This document shows positions 28,812-37,465 of a DNA stretch of 64,000 bases, one piece after another. Source of the DNA: Mesonia aestuariivivens (GTDB lineage: Bacteria; Bacteroidota; Bacteroidia; Flavobacteriales; Flavobacteriaceae); contig NZ_JAHWDF010000017.1 of assembly GCF_019311235.1 (NCBI RefSeq), forward strand, positions 1 to 64,000. Reading direction: 5' to 3'. A program made the translations under genes and the position numbers. The notes under the pieces are model-generated. The model worked only from the letters and a program-made list of their open reading frames with translations, was not told the DNA's origin and made no database searches. Position 1 is the stretch's first letter; each line of letters starts with the position of its first letter.

Positions 28812-30038
28812 TTAGGGTTTAGGGTAACAGATATAATATTTTATCACGGGTTTAGTAAGTGCACTAAGATTTAATTGGTCTGAAGCTTTAATAACATCAC
28901 TAGTTTTTCCGTTTTTATAAAGAATACTAATATGGTCGTCTTGCTTCTCATTATAGGCTAAATTTGATACTTTACCTTCAAATACAAAATAATTAGCCTC
29001 TTCTCGAGTAATGCCATATTTCTGCTGTAATTCTTTTAAAAATTTTTCAATCTTATGTTGATCTATAGGTTTGCTCTTCAGCTTTACCTTGAGTAAATCT
29101 CTATTGATAATAGATTCACATAAATTTTTCAATATAAAATCATCACAAGAAATCCATTCTTTCATTGCTGAAACAATATCATAATCATCTAATTTACTAA
29201 AAGTGTGTAATACTTCTTCATCAAAATTAGATGGATTAATTTCATTTTCTAAGAAAAAAGAAAGTGCTTTTGTAGCTGGAAGCTTTACACCTTTACTTAC
29301 CAGCTCTTTTGCGCGTTTTAAAACTCGTATTAAAAGTTGTTCTGCACCAACACTTGTTTTGTGTAAATATACCTGCCAATACATTAATCTACGAGCAACG
29401 AGAAATTTTTCTACAGAATAAATCCCCTTTTGTTCTACAACTAATTTATCATTACTCACATTAAGCATACTAATTAGGCGCTCACTATTAATGTTTCCTT
29501 CGGCTACGCCCGTGTAAAAACTATCTCTTTTAAGATAATCTAAACGATCAACGTCTAGCTGACTCGCTATAAGTTCTTTGAAAAATTTACGGTGATATTC
29601 TCCTTTAAATATTCGAATAGCTAACGTTAAACTTTGGTTAAAATCAGCATTCATTTTTTCCATAAATTGAAGAGAAATCCACTCGTGACTTACTCCATTT
29701 ACAATACTATGTTCCATAGCATGAGAAAAAGGACCGTGACCTATATCGTGCAGCAAAATAGCGATTAATAGGGCTTCTTCTTCTTTATCTGAAATTTTAA
29801 TTCCTTTAAAACGAAGAACATCCAAAGCCTTTCGCATAAGATGCATACAACCTAAAGCATGATGAAAACGTGTATGATGTGCACCAGGATAAACCAAGTA
29901 AGACATGCCCATTTGTGAAATTCGGCGTAATCTTTGAAAGTATTTATGCTCCATGATGTCAAAAATACGTTCATTTGGAATGGTAATAAATCCGTAAATT
30001 GGATCGTTTAATATTTTGAGTTTGTTACGTTGATTCAA
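28812..30038 (-). CDS. HD-domain phosphohydrolase
   Basis: A 408-residue HD superfamily protein related to dNTP triphosphohydrolases. Metal-site residues are visible in TRFHHALG (His59/60) and LLHDIGHGPFSHAME (His97, Asp98), with the further D of DVDRLDYLKRDS. The substrate cannot be deduced; the family includes dNTPases and nucleotide phosphohydrolases. It is transcribed away from porX, with both starts only 35 bp apart. A TATATTTG at 30061-30068 (minus) could be its -7 element. It ends 30 bp before lpxD. Confidence 0.88.
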   Translation of the reverse strand: MNQRNKLKILNDPIYGFITIPNERIFDIMEHKYFQRLRRISQMGMSYLVYPGAHHTRFHHALGCMHLMRKALDVLRFKGIKISDKEEEALLIAILLHDIGHGPFSHAMEHSIVNGVSHEWISLQFMEKMNADFNQSLTLAIRIFKGEYHRKFFKELIASQLDVDRLDYLKRDSFYTGVAEGNINSERLISMLNVSNDKLVVEQKGIYSVEKFLVARRLMYWQVYLHKTSVGAEQLLIRVLKRAKELVSKGVKLPATKALSFFLENEINPSNFDEEVLHTFSKLDDYDIVSAMKEWISCDDFILKNLCESIINRDLLKVKLKSKPIDQHKIEKFLKELQQKYGITREEANYFVFEGKVSNLAYNEKQDDHISILYKNGKTSDVIKASDQLNLSALTKPVIKYYICYPKP

Positions 30039-30073
30039 AATGATAGTTTAATTAAAAAAACAAATATACATAT

Positions 30074-31624
30074 ATGAATAACATCAAAGTACTTTGGGTA
30101 GATGATGAAATAGATTTATTAAAACCTCATATCTTATTTCTAGAAAAGAAAAATTACGAAGTAACTACCTGCAAAAGCGGAACAGAGGCAATAGAAGAAG
30201 TGGAAAAACAAAGCTTTGACATTGTTTTTTTAGATGAAAATATGCCAGGCTTAACAGGTTTAGAAACTTTAGCCGAAATTAAAGAAACTAATAATAATCT
30301 TCCAGTAGTAATGATTACTAAAAGTGAAGAAGAATATATTATGGAAGAAGCCATTGGCTCTAAAATAGCAGATTACCTAATTAAACCTGTTAATCCTAAT
30401 CAAATTCTATTAAGCTTAAAAAAGAATTTAGATCATTCTAGGTTAATTTCAGAAAAAACAACCGCTAACTACCAACAAGAATTTAGAAAAATTGCCATGG
30501 AAATGTCGATGATCAATTCTTGGGAGGGCTGGTCTGATCTTTACCAAAAACTAATTTATTGGGAAATTGAATTAGAAAATATTGAAGATAGCGGAATGTT
30601 CGAGATTTTAGAATCTCAAAAATCTGAAGCTAATACTCAATTCTGTAAGTTTGTCGAAAAGAATTATACTTCATGGTTTAGTGGTGATGAAGAAGCACCA
30701 ACACTCTCTCATCAATTATTCAAAAAGAAAGTGGTACCAGAACTCAGCGACAAGCAACCTACACTACTTTTAGTCATAGATAATTTACGTTATGACCAAT
30801 GGCGAGCTTTTGAACCCATTGTCAATAAATATTACAAAAAAGAGAAAGAGAGCGCTTTCTCTAGCATTTTACCAACCGCTACTCAGTATGCTAGAAATGC
30901 AATATTTTCTGGACTCATGCCTTCAGATATGGAAAAATTATATCCTAATTTATGGTTAAATGATACTGAAGAAGGCGGTAAAAACATGCATGAAGAAGAA
31001 TTTTTAGTAGCTCAAATGAAACGTCTAGGTTTAGATTACAAAACTGAATACTATAAAATTGCAAGTTTAAAAGCAGGTAAAAATTTAATTCAAAACTTTA
31101 AACAACTTAAAAATAACGATCTCACTGCCGTAGTTTATAATTTTGTAGACATGCTTTCTCACTCTAAAACAGAAATGGAAGTTATTAAAGAACTAGCGTC
31201 TAATGATAAATCGTATAGATCTTTAACAGAAAGTTGGTTTAAAAACTCTCCACTTTTAGAGATGATACAAAATGCGCAACAGTTAGGTTTCAAATTAATC
31301 ATAACCACCGACCACGGAACTATAAATGCTCAAAACCCATCTAAGGTTATTGGTGACAAAAACACAAGCTTAAATTTGCGTTACAAAACCGGTAAAAGTT
31401 TAACTTATGAAAATAAAGATGTAATCGCAGCTAAAAATCCTAAAGATTTTCATTTACCAAGTATTAATATGAGTAGCTCTTTTATATTTGCAAAAGGAGA
31501 TTTATTTTTCGCCTACCCAAATAACTACAATCATTATGTAAGTTATTATAGAAATACCTATCAACACGGCGGTGTATCTTTAGAAGAAATGGTAATTCCT
31601 TTTTCAGTACTCACCCCTAGATAA
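30074..31624 (+). CDS. porX: PorX, type IX secretion response regulator with PglZ domain
   Basis: A 516-residue two-component protein. The N-terminal receiver domain (about 3-120) has phospho-acceptor Asp54 in VFLDENMPG. The C-terminal alkaline-phosphatase-superfamily PglZ domain (about 200-516) shows LLVIDNLRYDQW, SILPTATQYARNAIFSGLMP and TTDHGTI metal-ligand motifs. This architecture is that of PorX, which with PorY and SigP controls type IX secretion genes in Bacteroidota and hydrolyses cyclic oligonucleotides. It is followed 6 bp later by tsaE. Confidence 0.93.
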   Translation: MNNIKVLWVDDEIDLLKPHILFLEKKNYEVTTCKSGTEAIEEVEKQSFDIVFLDENMPGLTGLETLAEIKETNNNLPVVMITKSEEEYIMEEAIGSKIADYLIKPVNPNQILLSLKKNLDHSRLISEKTTANYQQEFRKIAMEMSMINSWEGWSDLYQKLIYWEIELENIEDSGMFEILESQKSEANTQFCKFVEKNYTSWFSGDEEAPTLSHQLFKKKVVPELSDKQPTLLLVIDNLRYDQWRAFEPIVNKYYKKEKESAFSSILPTATQYARNAIFSGLMPSDMEKLYPNLWLNDTEEGGKNMHEEEFLVAQMKRLGLDYKTEYYKIASLKAGKNLIQNFKQLKNNDLTAVVYNFVDMLSHSKTEMEVIKELASNDKSYRSLTESWFKNSPLLEMIQNAQQLGFKLIITTDHGTINAQNPSKVIGDKNTSLNLRYKTGKSLTYENKDVIAAKNPKDFHLPSINMSSSFIFAKGDLFFAYPNNYNHYVSYYRNTYQHGGVSLEEMVIPFSVLTPR

Positions 31625-31630
31625 TTTTTT

Positions 31631-32065
31631 ATGGAAATAGAATATAATATTGATCAACTTCCAGAAGTAGCAAAACAAATTTTAAAAGTGTCTTCTTGCA
31701 AGACACTTTTATTTTATGGCGAAATGGGGGCAGGAAAAACCACTTTAATTAAAGAGATTGTAAAACAATTAAACTCAACAGATAGAGTCACCAGCCCTAC
31801 TTATTCGTTAGTGAATGAATATGTAACTCCAACAAAAAAAATATACCATTTCGATTTTCATAGAATAGAAGATGAAGATGAAGCTTATGATATTGGATTT
31901 GAAGACTACTTAATGAATGATGATTGGGTTTTAATAGAATGGCCAGATAAAATTAAAAATCTAATTCCAGAAATGCATACTAAAATTTCTATACTAAAAA
32001 ACTCTTATCAAGCAAGAAAAATTTCAATCGATAATGAAAATCAAAGTGTTAAAACACAAAATTGA
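31631..32065 (+). CDS. tsaE: tRNA threonylcarbamoyladenosine biosynthesis ATPase TsaE
   Basis: A 144-residue P-loop ATPase required with TsaB, TsaC and TsaD to make t6A37 in tRNAs. Walker A GEMGAGKTT is at 30-38. The family segments TSPTYSLVNEY and IYHFDFHRIEDEDEAYDIGFEDYL, and the C-terminal ...DDWVLIEWPDKI, are intact. It lies 6 bp after porX, likely cotranscribed. The 160 bp that follow are A-rich and hold no gene. Confidence 0.95.
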   Translation: MEIEYNIDQLPEVAKQILKVSSCKTLLFYGEMGAGKTTLIKEIVKQLNSTDRVTSPTYSLVNEYVTPTKKIYHFDFHRIEDEDEAYDIGFEDYLMNDDWVLIEWPDKIKNLIPEMHTKISILKNSYQARKISIDNENQSVKTQN

Positions 32066-32166
32066 ATTTAAAAAAATAACACAAACAACTAAAAAACAGA
32101 TACTTAACCTAAAAAAATACACAAAGGTACGGCGAACAAAATTAACACAATTAACAAAATTATTTC

Positions 32167-32174
32167 TAGGTTTG
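32167..32174 (+). promoter_or_regulatory. Candidate -7 element for the small lipoprotein gene
   Basis: TAGGTTTG matches TAnnTTTG, 50 bp before the ATG at 32225. No convincing -33 TTG is seen. Confidence 0.4.
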
Positions 32175-32224
32175 TACTACAACAAAACAAAAAACAACTT
32201 TTATAAACTTAGAAATTAATTATT

Positions 32225-32389
32225 ATGAATGTAAAAAACGCTATCTTCGCTATTGCAGCTTTAGGATTTTTAGTAACCTCTTGTTCCCCACAATCAATAG
32301 ATGAACACACCACACAAGACAACATCAAAGCCACAACAACAATACAAAATATCGACAAAGGCGATATCAAAATCCCTACTCACGGGTAG
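32225..32389 (+). CDS. Small predicted lipoprotein
   Basis: A 54-residue frame with a clear lipoprotein signal: MNVKNAIFAIAALGFL then lipobox VTSC (Cys20). The mature part is only 35 residues, Thr/Asp/Lys-rich, ending DIKIPTHG. Codon usage and the good signal sequence argue for a real gene even though it is short. No function can be assigned. Its last 89 bp overlap, in another frame, the start of the membrane-protein frame at 32301. A strong hairpin at 32439 would suit it as a terminator. Confidence 0.7.
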   Translation: MNVKNAIFAIAALGFLVTSCSPQSIDEHTTQDNIKATTTIQNIDKGDIKIPTHG

Positions 32390-32849
32390 TGTTATAGCTT
32401 TTTTAATTATAATTTCACCCTATATATTCTATTCCTATAAAAGTTTCCCAGACACCAAAATCTGGGAAACTTTTATATTTACGTTTGAAAGTGGATTTTA
32501 TGAAAAAGTCAGCGTTAGCTTTTGGACTATTTTAGGGAAATTTGTACCTCTTTACTTACTTAGTATTTGGTTTTTGACTTGTAAGCATTGGTGGTATCAT
32601 GTTATTTTAATTCCTATGGGAATGTATTTATTTCAATTAATTATGGCTATTAATGATGATGTTAAGTTTTCTGATGAAATTGAAATTTGGTATTTAATTC
32701 CCATTATGGCGGTGATTGTCCCTTTGGTTTATTTAATTAGAACAAAAATTTTTACAAGCATGCATAATCCTACTTTAGAAGAAATAGAATACGAACTTCA
32801 AAATAAAAAAAATATTTTTTCTCACTTTAGAGATCTCTTCAAATCATAG
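32301..32849 (+). CDS. Four-helix membrane protein of unknown function
   Basis: A frame of 182 residues with four likely membrane segments (about 30-47, 71-90, 97-116 and 126-144) and a basic C-terminus. The hydrophobic pattern and continuous frame support a real protein from about residue 30 on. The first 29 residues are encoded by DNA that also encodes the small lipoprotein in another frame, and no ATG other than 32301 lies nearby, so the true start is uncertain. The frame also runs through a perfect 14-bp hairpin (32439-32474). No family recognised. Confidence 0.65.
   Translation: MNTPHKTTSKPQQQYKISTKAISKSLLTGSVIAFLIIISPYIFYSYKSFPDTKIWETFIFTFESGFYEKVSVSFWTILGKFVPLYLLSIWFLTCKHWWYHVILIPMGMYLFQLIMAINDDVKFSDEIEIWYLIPIMAVIVPLVYLIRTKIFTSMHNPTLEEIEYELQNKKNIFSHFRDLFKS
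32439..32474 (+). terminator. Terminator-like hairpin inside a coding frame
   Basis: A perfect 14-bp stem (aaaagtttcccaga with tctgggaaactttt), an 8-nt loop, then tatattt. It lies 50 bp after the lipoprotein stop and within the 32301-32849 frame. Confidence 0.65.
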
Positions 32850-32909
32850 GTTGTTTTAAGTTTGCTTATCGTTTTTTTTCGTTACTTTAGTTTTATATCT
32901 TAACTAAAA

Positions 32910-34106
32910 ATGAGTAAACCAACCACACCTTTTACACAGCGAGATCTTCTTCCGCAGGAAGAAATGTTAGAAATTCAAAGGCAAAAAGGAGAACTCTTTA
33001 TAGGTTTACCTAAAGAGACTTCTTACCAAGAAAAAAGGGTCTGCTTAACACCAGATGCTGTTGCCGCAATTACAGCAAATGGTCACCGTATATTAATTGA
33101 AAGTAATGCCGGTCAGGATGCTAATTTTTCAGATAACGATTATAGTGAAGCGGGTGCAGAAGTTACCAAAGATACGGCTAAAGTGTTTGGGTGTCCTATA
33201 ATTTTAAAAGTAGAACCACCTTCATTGGAAGAGCTAGAATTAATGAACTCGCAATGTACTTTAATCTCTGCATTACAATTAAAAACTCAAGATAAAAGCT
33301 ACTTTCAAAAACTTGCAGAAAAAAGAATAACCGCATTAGCTTTTGAATTTATTAAAGATAATGATGGTACTTATCCTGCTGTAAGAGCCTTAAGCGAAAT
33401 TGCTGGGACAGCATCTGTTCTTATTGCTTCAGAAATATTAGCAAGCCCAAAAGGTAGCGGACTCATGTTTGGTAATATTAGCGGTGTTCCTCCTTTAGAA
33501 GTAGTTATTATTGGAGCAGGAACTGTTGGAGAGTTTGCCGGTAGATCTGCTTTAGGTCTTGGAGCAAATATTAAAATATTTGATAATTCCCTAACTAAAT
33601 TACGCTGTATTCAGACCAATTTAGGTAGACCTTTATATACTTCTACTCTTCAACCCAAAAATTTATTAAAATCTTTAATGCGCGCAGATGTAGTTATTGG
33701 TGCTGTTCGCGGTAAAGATCGTTCTCCAGTAATTATTTCAGAAACGATGGTTGAAAACATGAAGCCTGGTTCTGTTATTATTGATGTAAGCATTGATATG
33801 GGAGGTTGTGTAGAAACTTCTGAAATCACTAGCCACGACCAGCCAACTCAAAAAAAACATAACGTAATACATTACGGTGTACCCAACATTCCTTCTAGAT
33901 ATCCAAGAACATCCTCTATTTCTATCAGTAATATCTTCACGCCCTATCTTTTACATATTGGCGAAGAAGGTGGCTTAGAAAATACCTTAAGATTTGATCG
34001 TGGTTTAAGAAACGGTTTGTATTTTTACCACGGTATTTTAACCAACAAATCTATTGCAGATTGGTTTAATCTTAATTATAGAGATATTAATTTGCTCATT
34101 TTTTAA
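32910..34106 (+). CDS. ald: Alanine dehydrogenase
   Basis: A 398-residue NAD-dependent enzyme of the alanine dehydrogenase/PNT family, interconverting alanine and pyruvate plus ammonia. The N-terminal part reads GLPKETSYQEKRVCLTPDAV and the Rossmann motif is VVIIGAGTVGEFAGRSALGLGA. VIIDVSIDMGGCVETSEITSHDQPT and the C-terminal HYGVPNIPSRYPRTSSISIS match the family. The N-terminal extension of about 30 residues before the domain is typical of the Bacteroidota form. The 34112 gene follows 5 bp later. Confidence 0.93.
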   Translation: MSKPTTPFTQRDLLPQEEMLEIQRQKGELFIGLPKETSYQEKRVCLTPDAVAAITANGHRILIESNAGQDANFSDNDYSEAGAEVTKDTAKVFGCPIILKVEPPSLEELELMNSQCTLISALQLKTQDKSYFQKLAEKRITALAFEFIKDNDGTYPAVRALSEIAGTASVLIASEILASPKGSGLMFGNISGVPPLEVVIIGAGTVGEFAGRSALGLGANIKIFDNSLTKLRCIQTNLGRPLYTSTLQPKNLLKSLMRADVVIGAVRGKDRSPVIISETMVENMKPGSVIIDVSIDMGGCVETSEITSHDQPTQKKHNVIHYGVPNIPSRYPRTSSISISNIFTPYLLHIGEEGGLENTLRFDRGLRNGLYFYHGILTNKSIADWFNLNYRDINLLIF

Positions 34107-34111
34107 ATTTT

Positions 34112-34489
34112 ATGAAATTAATTCATCGTTTTGGGTATTACTTCGGAGGTTTCTCACTTGGCATTGTTATTCTTATTTTTTTTCTTAGTGGAAAAAAAAC
34201 TTCGTGTGATTACGGGCCTAGTGCAAGAGTCTTAAAAAACCTTAGAATAAAAGAAAAAGCTTATTCTACAGATGCTAAAAAACAAATGCAGGTATATCAA
34301 CTCGATTCTATTTTTATAGCGAATACCTTGCAATCTGGAGATGTTATCTTTAGCGAAAGTGAAACTTCTTTAGATTCTTGTAACGTCTACATTGTTCAAT
34401 CAGAAAAAGAAAACAAAACCTATGAAACCAGTTTTAAAAACTGCGATAGCCTTGTAACTATTCTTAGCGTTAACAACCTAAAAAATTAA
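34112..34489 (+). CDS. Small membrane-anchored protein, possibly DUF4258
   Basis: A 125-residue protein with one N-terminal membrane segment (about 12-27, ending FFLSGKKTSC) and a small extracytoplasmic domain (LDSIFIANTLQSGDVIFSES..., VYIVQSEKENKTYETSFKNCDSLVTI). It resembles the DUF4258-type proteins found after ald in flavobacteria, as far as I recall. The function is unknown. Its close spacing to ald suggests cotranscription. Confidence 0.65.
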   Translation: MKLIHRFGYYFGGFSLGIVILIFFLSGKKTSCDYGPSARVLKNLRIKEKAYSTDAKKQMQVYQLDSIFIANTLQSGDVIFSESETSLDSCNVYIVQSEKENKTYETSFKNCDSLVTILSVNNLKN

Positions 34490-34575
34490 TATAATTTTTT
34501 TTAAATTATACCCAAGTTTTAATCGAAACTTTTTTATTATTGTTTTTATTAAGCGATTAATTTAAGCTACTGAAT

Positions 34576-34914
34576 ATGAAACGAGTTATTGTTGATTATA
34601 AAAAATTAACACCCGAAATTTTAGGACTTTTAGTTGAAAAATATCCTGACGGATATGATGATGATCATATCATAACTTTCAAAAACGCCAAATATGAAAC
34701 CGTAGAAGCTGTTGAAGTAAAAACGGAAGATTGTATTTATTTAGTGAAAGTAAGTACGCGACTAGAAAATACAATGGCAAATTATGATGAAGATGATTAT
34801 AATGATGAAGATTTAAATGAACCAATTGTAGATATTCCTGAAGCGGTCAAAATACCTAAAGAAGATCTAGAAGAGATGGACGACGATGATGAAGATGAAA
34901 AAGAAGAAGAGTAA
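34576..34914 (+). CDS. Acidic conserved hypothetical protein
   Basis: A 112-residue protein. The first 65 residues form a small alpha/beta unit (MKRVIVDYKKLTPEILGLLVEKYPDG...). The C-terminal third is extremely acidic (EEMDDDDEDEKEEE end). There is no signal peptide or membrane segment. Such tails occur in nucleic-acid-mimic or chaperone-like proteins, but no role can be given. A strong terminator follows immediately. Confidence 0.75.
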   Translation: MKRVIVDYKKLTPEILGLLVEKYPDGYDDDHIITFKNAKYETVEAVEVKTEDCIYLVKVSTRLENTMANYDEDDYNDEDLNEPIVDIPEAVKIPKEDLEEMDDDDEDEKEEE

Positions 34915-34924
34915 ATTCATATAA

Positions 34925-34955
34925 AAAAAGGCTATCAACAATTGATAGCCTTTTT
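34925..34955. terminator. Bidirectional intrinsic terminator
   Basis: A 14-bp perfect stem (aaaaaggctatcaa with ttgatagccttttt) between convergent genes. T runs exist on both strands. Confidence 0.92.
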
Positions 34956-34961
34956 CTTATT

Positions 34962-35264
34962 TTAAGAAATTACTTCATTAAATCGAATGTCTTCAACTTC
35001 GCTCTTATTCCATACAAATGTATATAACCACATTAACGTAAATGAAGGTATTATGTCTGTAAAGGGTAAAATTTCTTCTACAAAAACCAATGCAGAAGCA
35101 AACTTTCCTTTTTTACCCGGATACATTTTCTGCATTTTTTTTGCAGCATAAGGCGCCCAAAGAATATCTATAAAAGAACCTACAACAGGTATCGCACTAC
35201 TTAACATCCCTACTCCATCATAAAACAAGCCTTTAAGTAATAGTTTATTTTTCAATGTTTTCAT
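34962..35264 (-). CDS. Small membrane protein, DUF4112-like
   Basis: About 100 residues from the Met at 35264 (MKTLKNKLLLKGLFYDGVGM). The frame is open up to 35336, but that part overlaps msrA and looks like non-coding translation. Hydrophobic stretches VGMLSSAIPVVGSFIDILWAPYAA and ILPFTDIIPSFTLMWLYTFVW suggest two membrane segments around a basic loop with KKMQKMYPGKKGK. I do not recognise the family with confidence. It sits 55 bp downstream of msrA. Confidence 0.65.
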   Translation of the reverse strand: MKTLKNKLLLKGLFYDGVGMLSSAIPVVGSFIDILWAPYAAKKMQKMYPGKKGKFASALVFVEEILPFTDIIPSFTLMWLYTFVWNKSEVEDIRFNEVIS

Positions 35265-35319
35265 AAGATATTTAATTGATTCAGTAATTATATAACAAAA
35301 AACTTGCCAAAATAAATAT

Positions 35320-35871
35320 TTATACTTTCGAATCAATCATTTTATCTGAAAAATAAGTTTTTAATTTATTTATTTTGGGATCTATAATATACTGGCAATA
35401 AGGCTGATTAGGATTATTATTATAGAAATTTTGATGATCAAATTCTGCCGAATAGAATGCTGAAGCTTCAGTAATCTCTGTAACTATTTTACCTTTAAAA
35501 ACCGTTTCGTTTAGTTGTCTTACTACCTGCTCTGCAATATTTTTCTGTTCTTCTGAATGGTAGAAAATGGCACTTCGATATTGAGTCCCAATATCATTAC
35601 CTTGTCTATTAAGAGTTGTAGGGTCATGAGTGGTAAAAAACACCAATAATAATTCTTCATAACTTATAAATTTTGAATCGTATTTTAATTGAATTGCTTC
35701 TGCATGACCAGTTCTCCCTTGTACCACTTCACGATAAGGAGGATTTTTGATGGCACCACCTGTAAAACCAGATTCAATACCACTCACTCCTTTTAAACGC
35801 TGAAAAACCGCCTCTGTACACCAAAAACATCCATTGGCAAAAGTTGCGGTTTTCAAATTTTCTATATTCAT
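35320..35871 (-). CDS. msrA: Peptide-methionine (S)-S-oxide reductase
   Basis: A 183-residue MsrA that repairs methionine-S-sulfoxide in proteins. The catalytic GCFWC is at 14-18, with the conserved Glu in CTEAVF and the substrate segment YRSAIFYHSEEQ. No signal peptide is seen, so it is cytoplasmic. The C-terminus has YCQYIIDPKINKL but no second resolving Cys pair as in longer forms. Confidence 0.95.
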   Translation of the reverse strand: MNIENLKTATFANGCFWCTEAVFQRLKGVSGIESGFTGGAIKNPPYREVVQGRTGHAEAIQLKYDSKFISYEELLLVFFTTHDPTTLNRQGNDIGTQYRSAIFYHSEEQKNIAEQVVRQLNETVFKGKIVTEITEASAFYSAEFDHQNFYNNNPNQPYCQYIIDPKINKLKTYFSDKMIDSKV

Positions 35872-35992
35872 TTTTTATTTTAAAATTAATACTAAAATTT
35901 TAATCTATAATTGTAAAAAGTATAAAGCTTTGTTATAACACTATTGTTCCTATAAAATAGTTTATTTTAGCCATACAAAATTTATAAGCTAA

Positions 35993-36667
35993 ATGATTAC
36001 CGCCCAAAATATTCATAAATATTATGATGATTTACATGTATTAAACAATGTAAATTTATTTATTAAAAAAGGAGAAATAGTTTCTATTGTAGGTGCTTCA
36101 GGAGCAGGAAAAACCACCTTATTACAAATTTTAGGGACCTTAGATTTTGCTACAAAAAATAAAAAATCTTCTTTAAAAATAAACGATACTGAAGTTTACA
36201 ATCTTTCTAAAAATGAATTAGCTGCATTTAGAAATAAACATATTGGTTTTATATTTCAATTTCATCAATTATTACCAGAATTCACAGCGCTTGAAAATAT
36301 TTGCATTCCCGCTTATATCCAACGAACAGAAAAATCTGTTGCAGAAAAAAGAGCCTTAGAATTACTCGAGTTTTTAGGATTATCGCATCGTAAGAACCAT
36401 AAACCTTCAGAATTAAGTGGTGGTGAGCAACAGCGTGTTGCTGTAGCGAGAGCTTTAATTAACAACCCAGAAGTAATTTTAGCAGATGAACCTTCAGGGA
36501 ATTTAGATTCTGAGTCTGCTGAAAATTTGCACCATCTTTTCTTTAAACTTAGAGAAGAATTTGGACAAACTTTTGTTATTGTAACTCACAATACAGAACT
36601 TGCCAATATGGCCGACAGAAAATTAACCATGGTTGATGGTCAAATTGAAAATAAAATTAATGAATAA
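35993..36667 (+). CDS. lolD: ABC transporter ATP-binding protein, LolD type
   Basis: A 224-residue ATPase of the MacB/LolD subfamily. Walker [10 protein letters not shown] is at 34-42, the Q-loop [15 protein letters not shown] follows, then signature [15 protein letters not shown], Walker [13 protein letters not shown] and the H-loop VTHNTELA. The Q-loop and length fit the lipoprotein-release ATPase; the permease is not encoded here. The gene overlaps the next one by 8 bp. Confidence 0.85.
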   Translation: MITAQNIHKYYDDLHVLNNVNLFIKKGEIVSIVGASGAGKTTLLQILGTLDFATKNKKSSLKINDTEVYNLSKNELAAFRNKHIGFIFQFHQLLPEFTALENICIPAYIQRTEKSVAEKRALELLEFLGLSHRKNHKPSELSGGEQQRVAVARALINNPEVILADEPSGNLDSESAENLHHLFFKLREEFGQTFVIVTHNTELANMADRKLTMVDGQIENKINE

Positions 36668-37427
36668 AAAAGAACTTCAAGAGTTTTTAAATTTTAAAGC
36701 TGAACAATACAACCAACCTAAATTTATTGAAACCGACCCTATTCAAATTCCACATTTATTTTCTAAAAAAGAGGATATTGAAATTTCAGGGTTTTTAACA
36801 GCTACTATCGCCTGGGGAAATCGTAAAAGCATTTTAAACAATGCTCAAAGGTTGATGGAATTGCTAGATATGAGTCCGCATGAATTTATTATTAACCTTA
36901 AAGAAAAAGATTTAGAAAGGTTTGAGGGTTTTGTACATCGCACGTTTAATGAAACAGATTTAAAATATTTTCTTAAATCACTTCAACAGATTTATTTGAA
37001 CCACGGCGGCTTAGAGAGTGTGTTTACTAAAAACTCTTCTGCTATTTCCACTCAAAATTCAATTCATGAATTTAAAAAAGTTTTTTTTGAACTTCCGCAT
37101 TTAAAAAGAACTCAAAAACACGTAAGCGATCCTTTAAAAAATTCAGCAGCTAAAAGAATTAATATGTATTTAAGGTGGATGGTTAGAAACGATCGAAATG
37201 GAGTAGATTTTGGATTATGGAACAATATTTCTTCAGCAGCACTTTCTTGTCCTTTAGATGTTCATAGTGGCAATATTGCTAGAAAATTGGGCTTATTAAA
37301 AAGAAAACAAAACGATGCTAAAGCTTTAGTTGAATTAGATAACAGCTTAAGAGGTTTAGATAAAAACGATCCTGTAAAGTACGATTTTGCTCTTTTTGGA
37401 ATTGGTGCATTTGAGAAAGATTTCTAA
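36660..37427 (+). CDS. TIGR02757 family protein
   Basis: A 255-residue protein from the Met at 36660 ([20 protein letters not shown]). The ATG overlaps the lolD stop and is preferred to the frame start at 36633. Characteristic segments are [35 protein letters not shown] and [17 protein letters not shown]. This resembles the HhH-GPD-like fold predicted for the family, and [20 protein letters not shown] follows. The activity is unknown. Confidence 0.88.
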   Translation: MNKKELQEFLNFKAEQYNQPKFIETDPIQIPHLFSKKEDIEISGFLTATIAWGNRKSILNNAQRLMELLDMSPHEFIINLKEKDLERFEGFVHRTFNETDLKYFLKSLQQIYLNHGGLESVFTKNSSAISTQNSIHEFKKVFFELPHLKRTQKHVSDPLKNSAAKRINMYLRWMVRNDRNGVDFGLWNNISSAALSCPLDVHSGNIARKLGLLKRKQNDAKALVELDNSLRGLDKNDPVKYDFALFGIGAFEKDF

Positions 37428-37465
37428 AATTATTTTCTTAATTTTACGTTAATATTTATATCGCT

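Noticed and set aside
32034-32219. 61-residue plus-strand frame after tsaE
   Set aside because: It begins inside tsaE and is almost entirely Lys, Thr, Asn and Leu from an A-rich stretch, so it looks like a chance frame.
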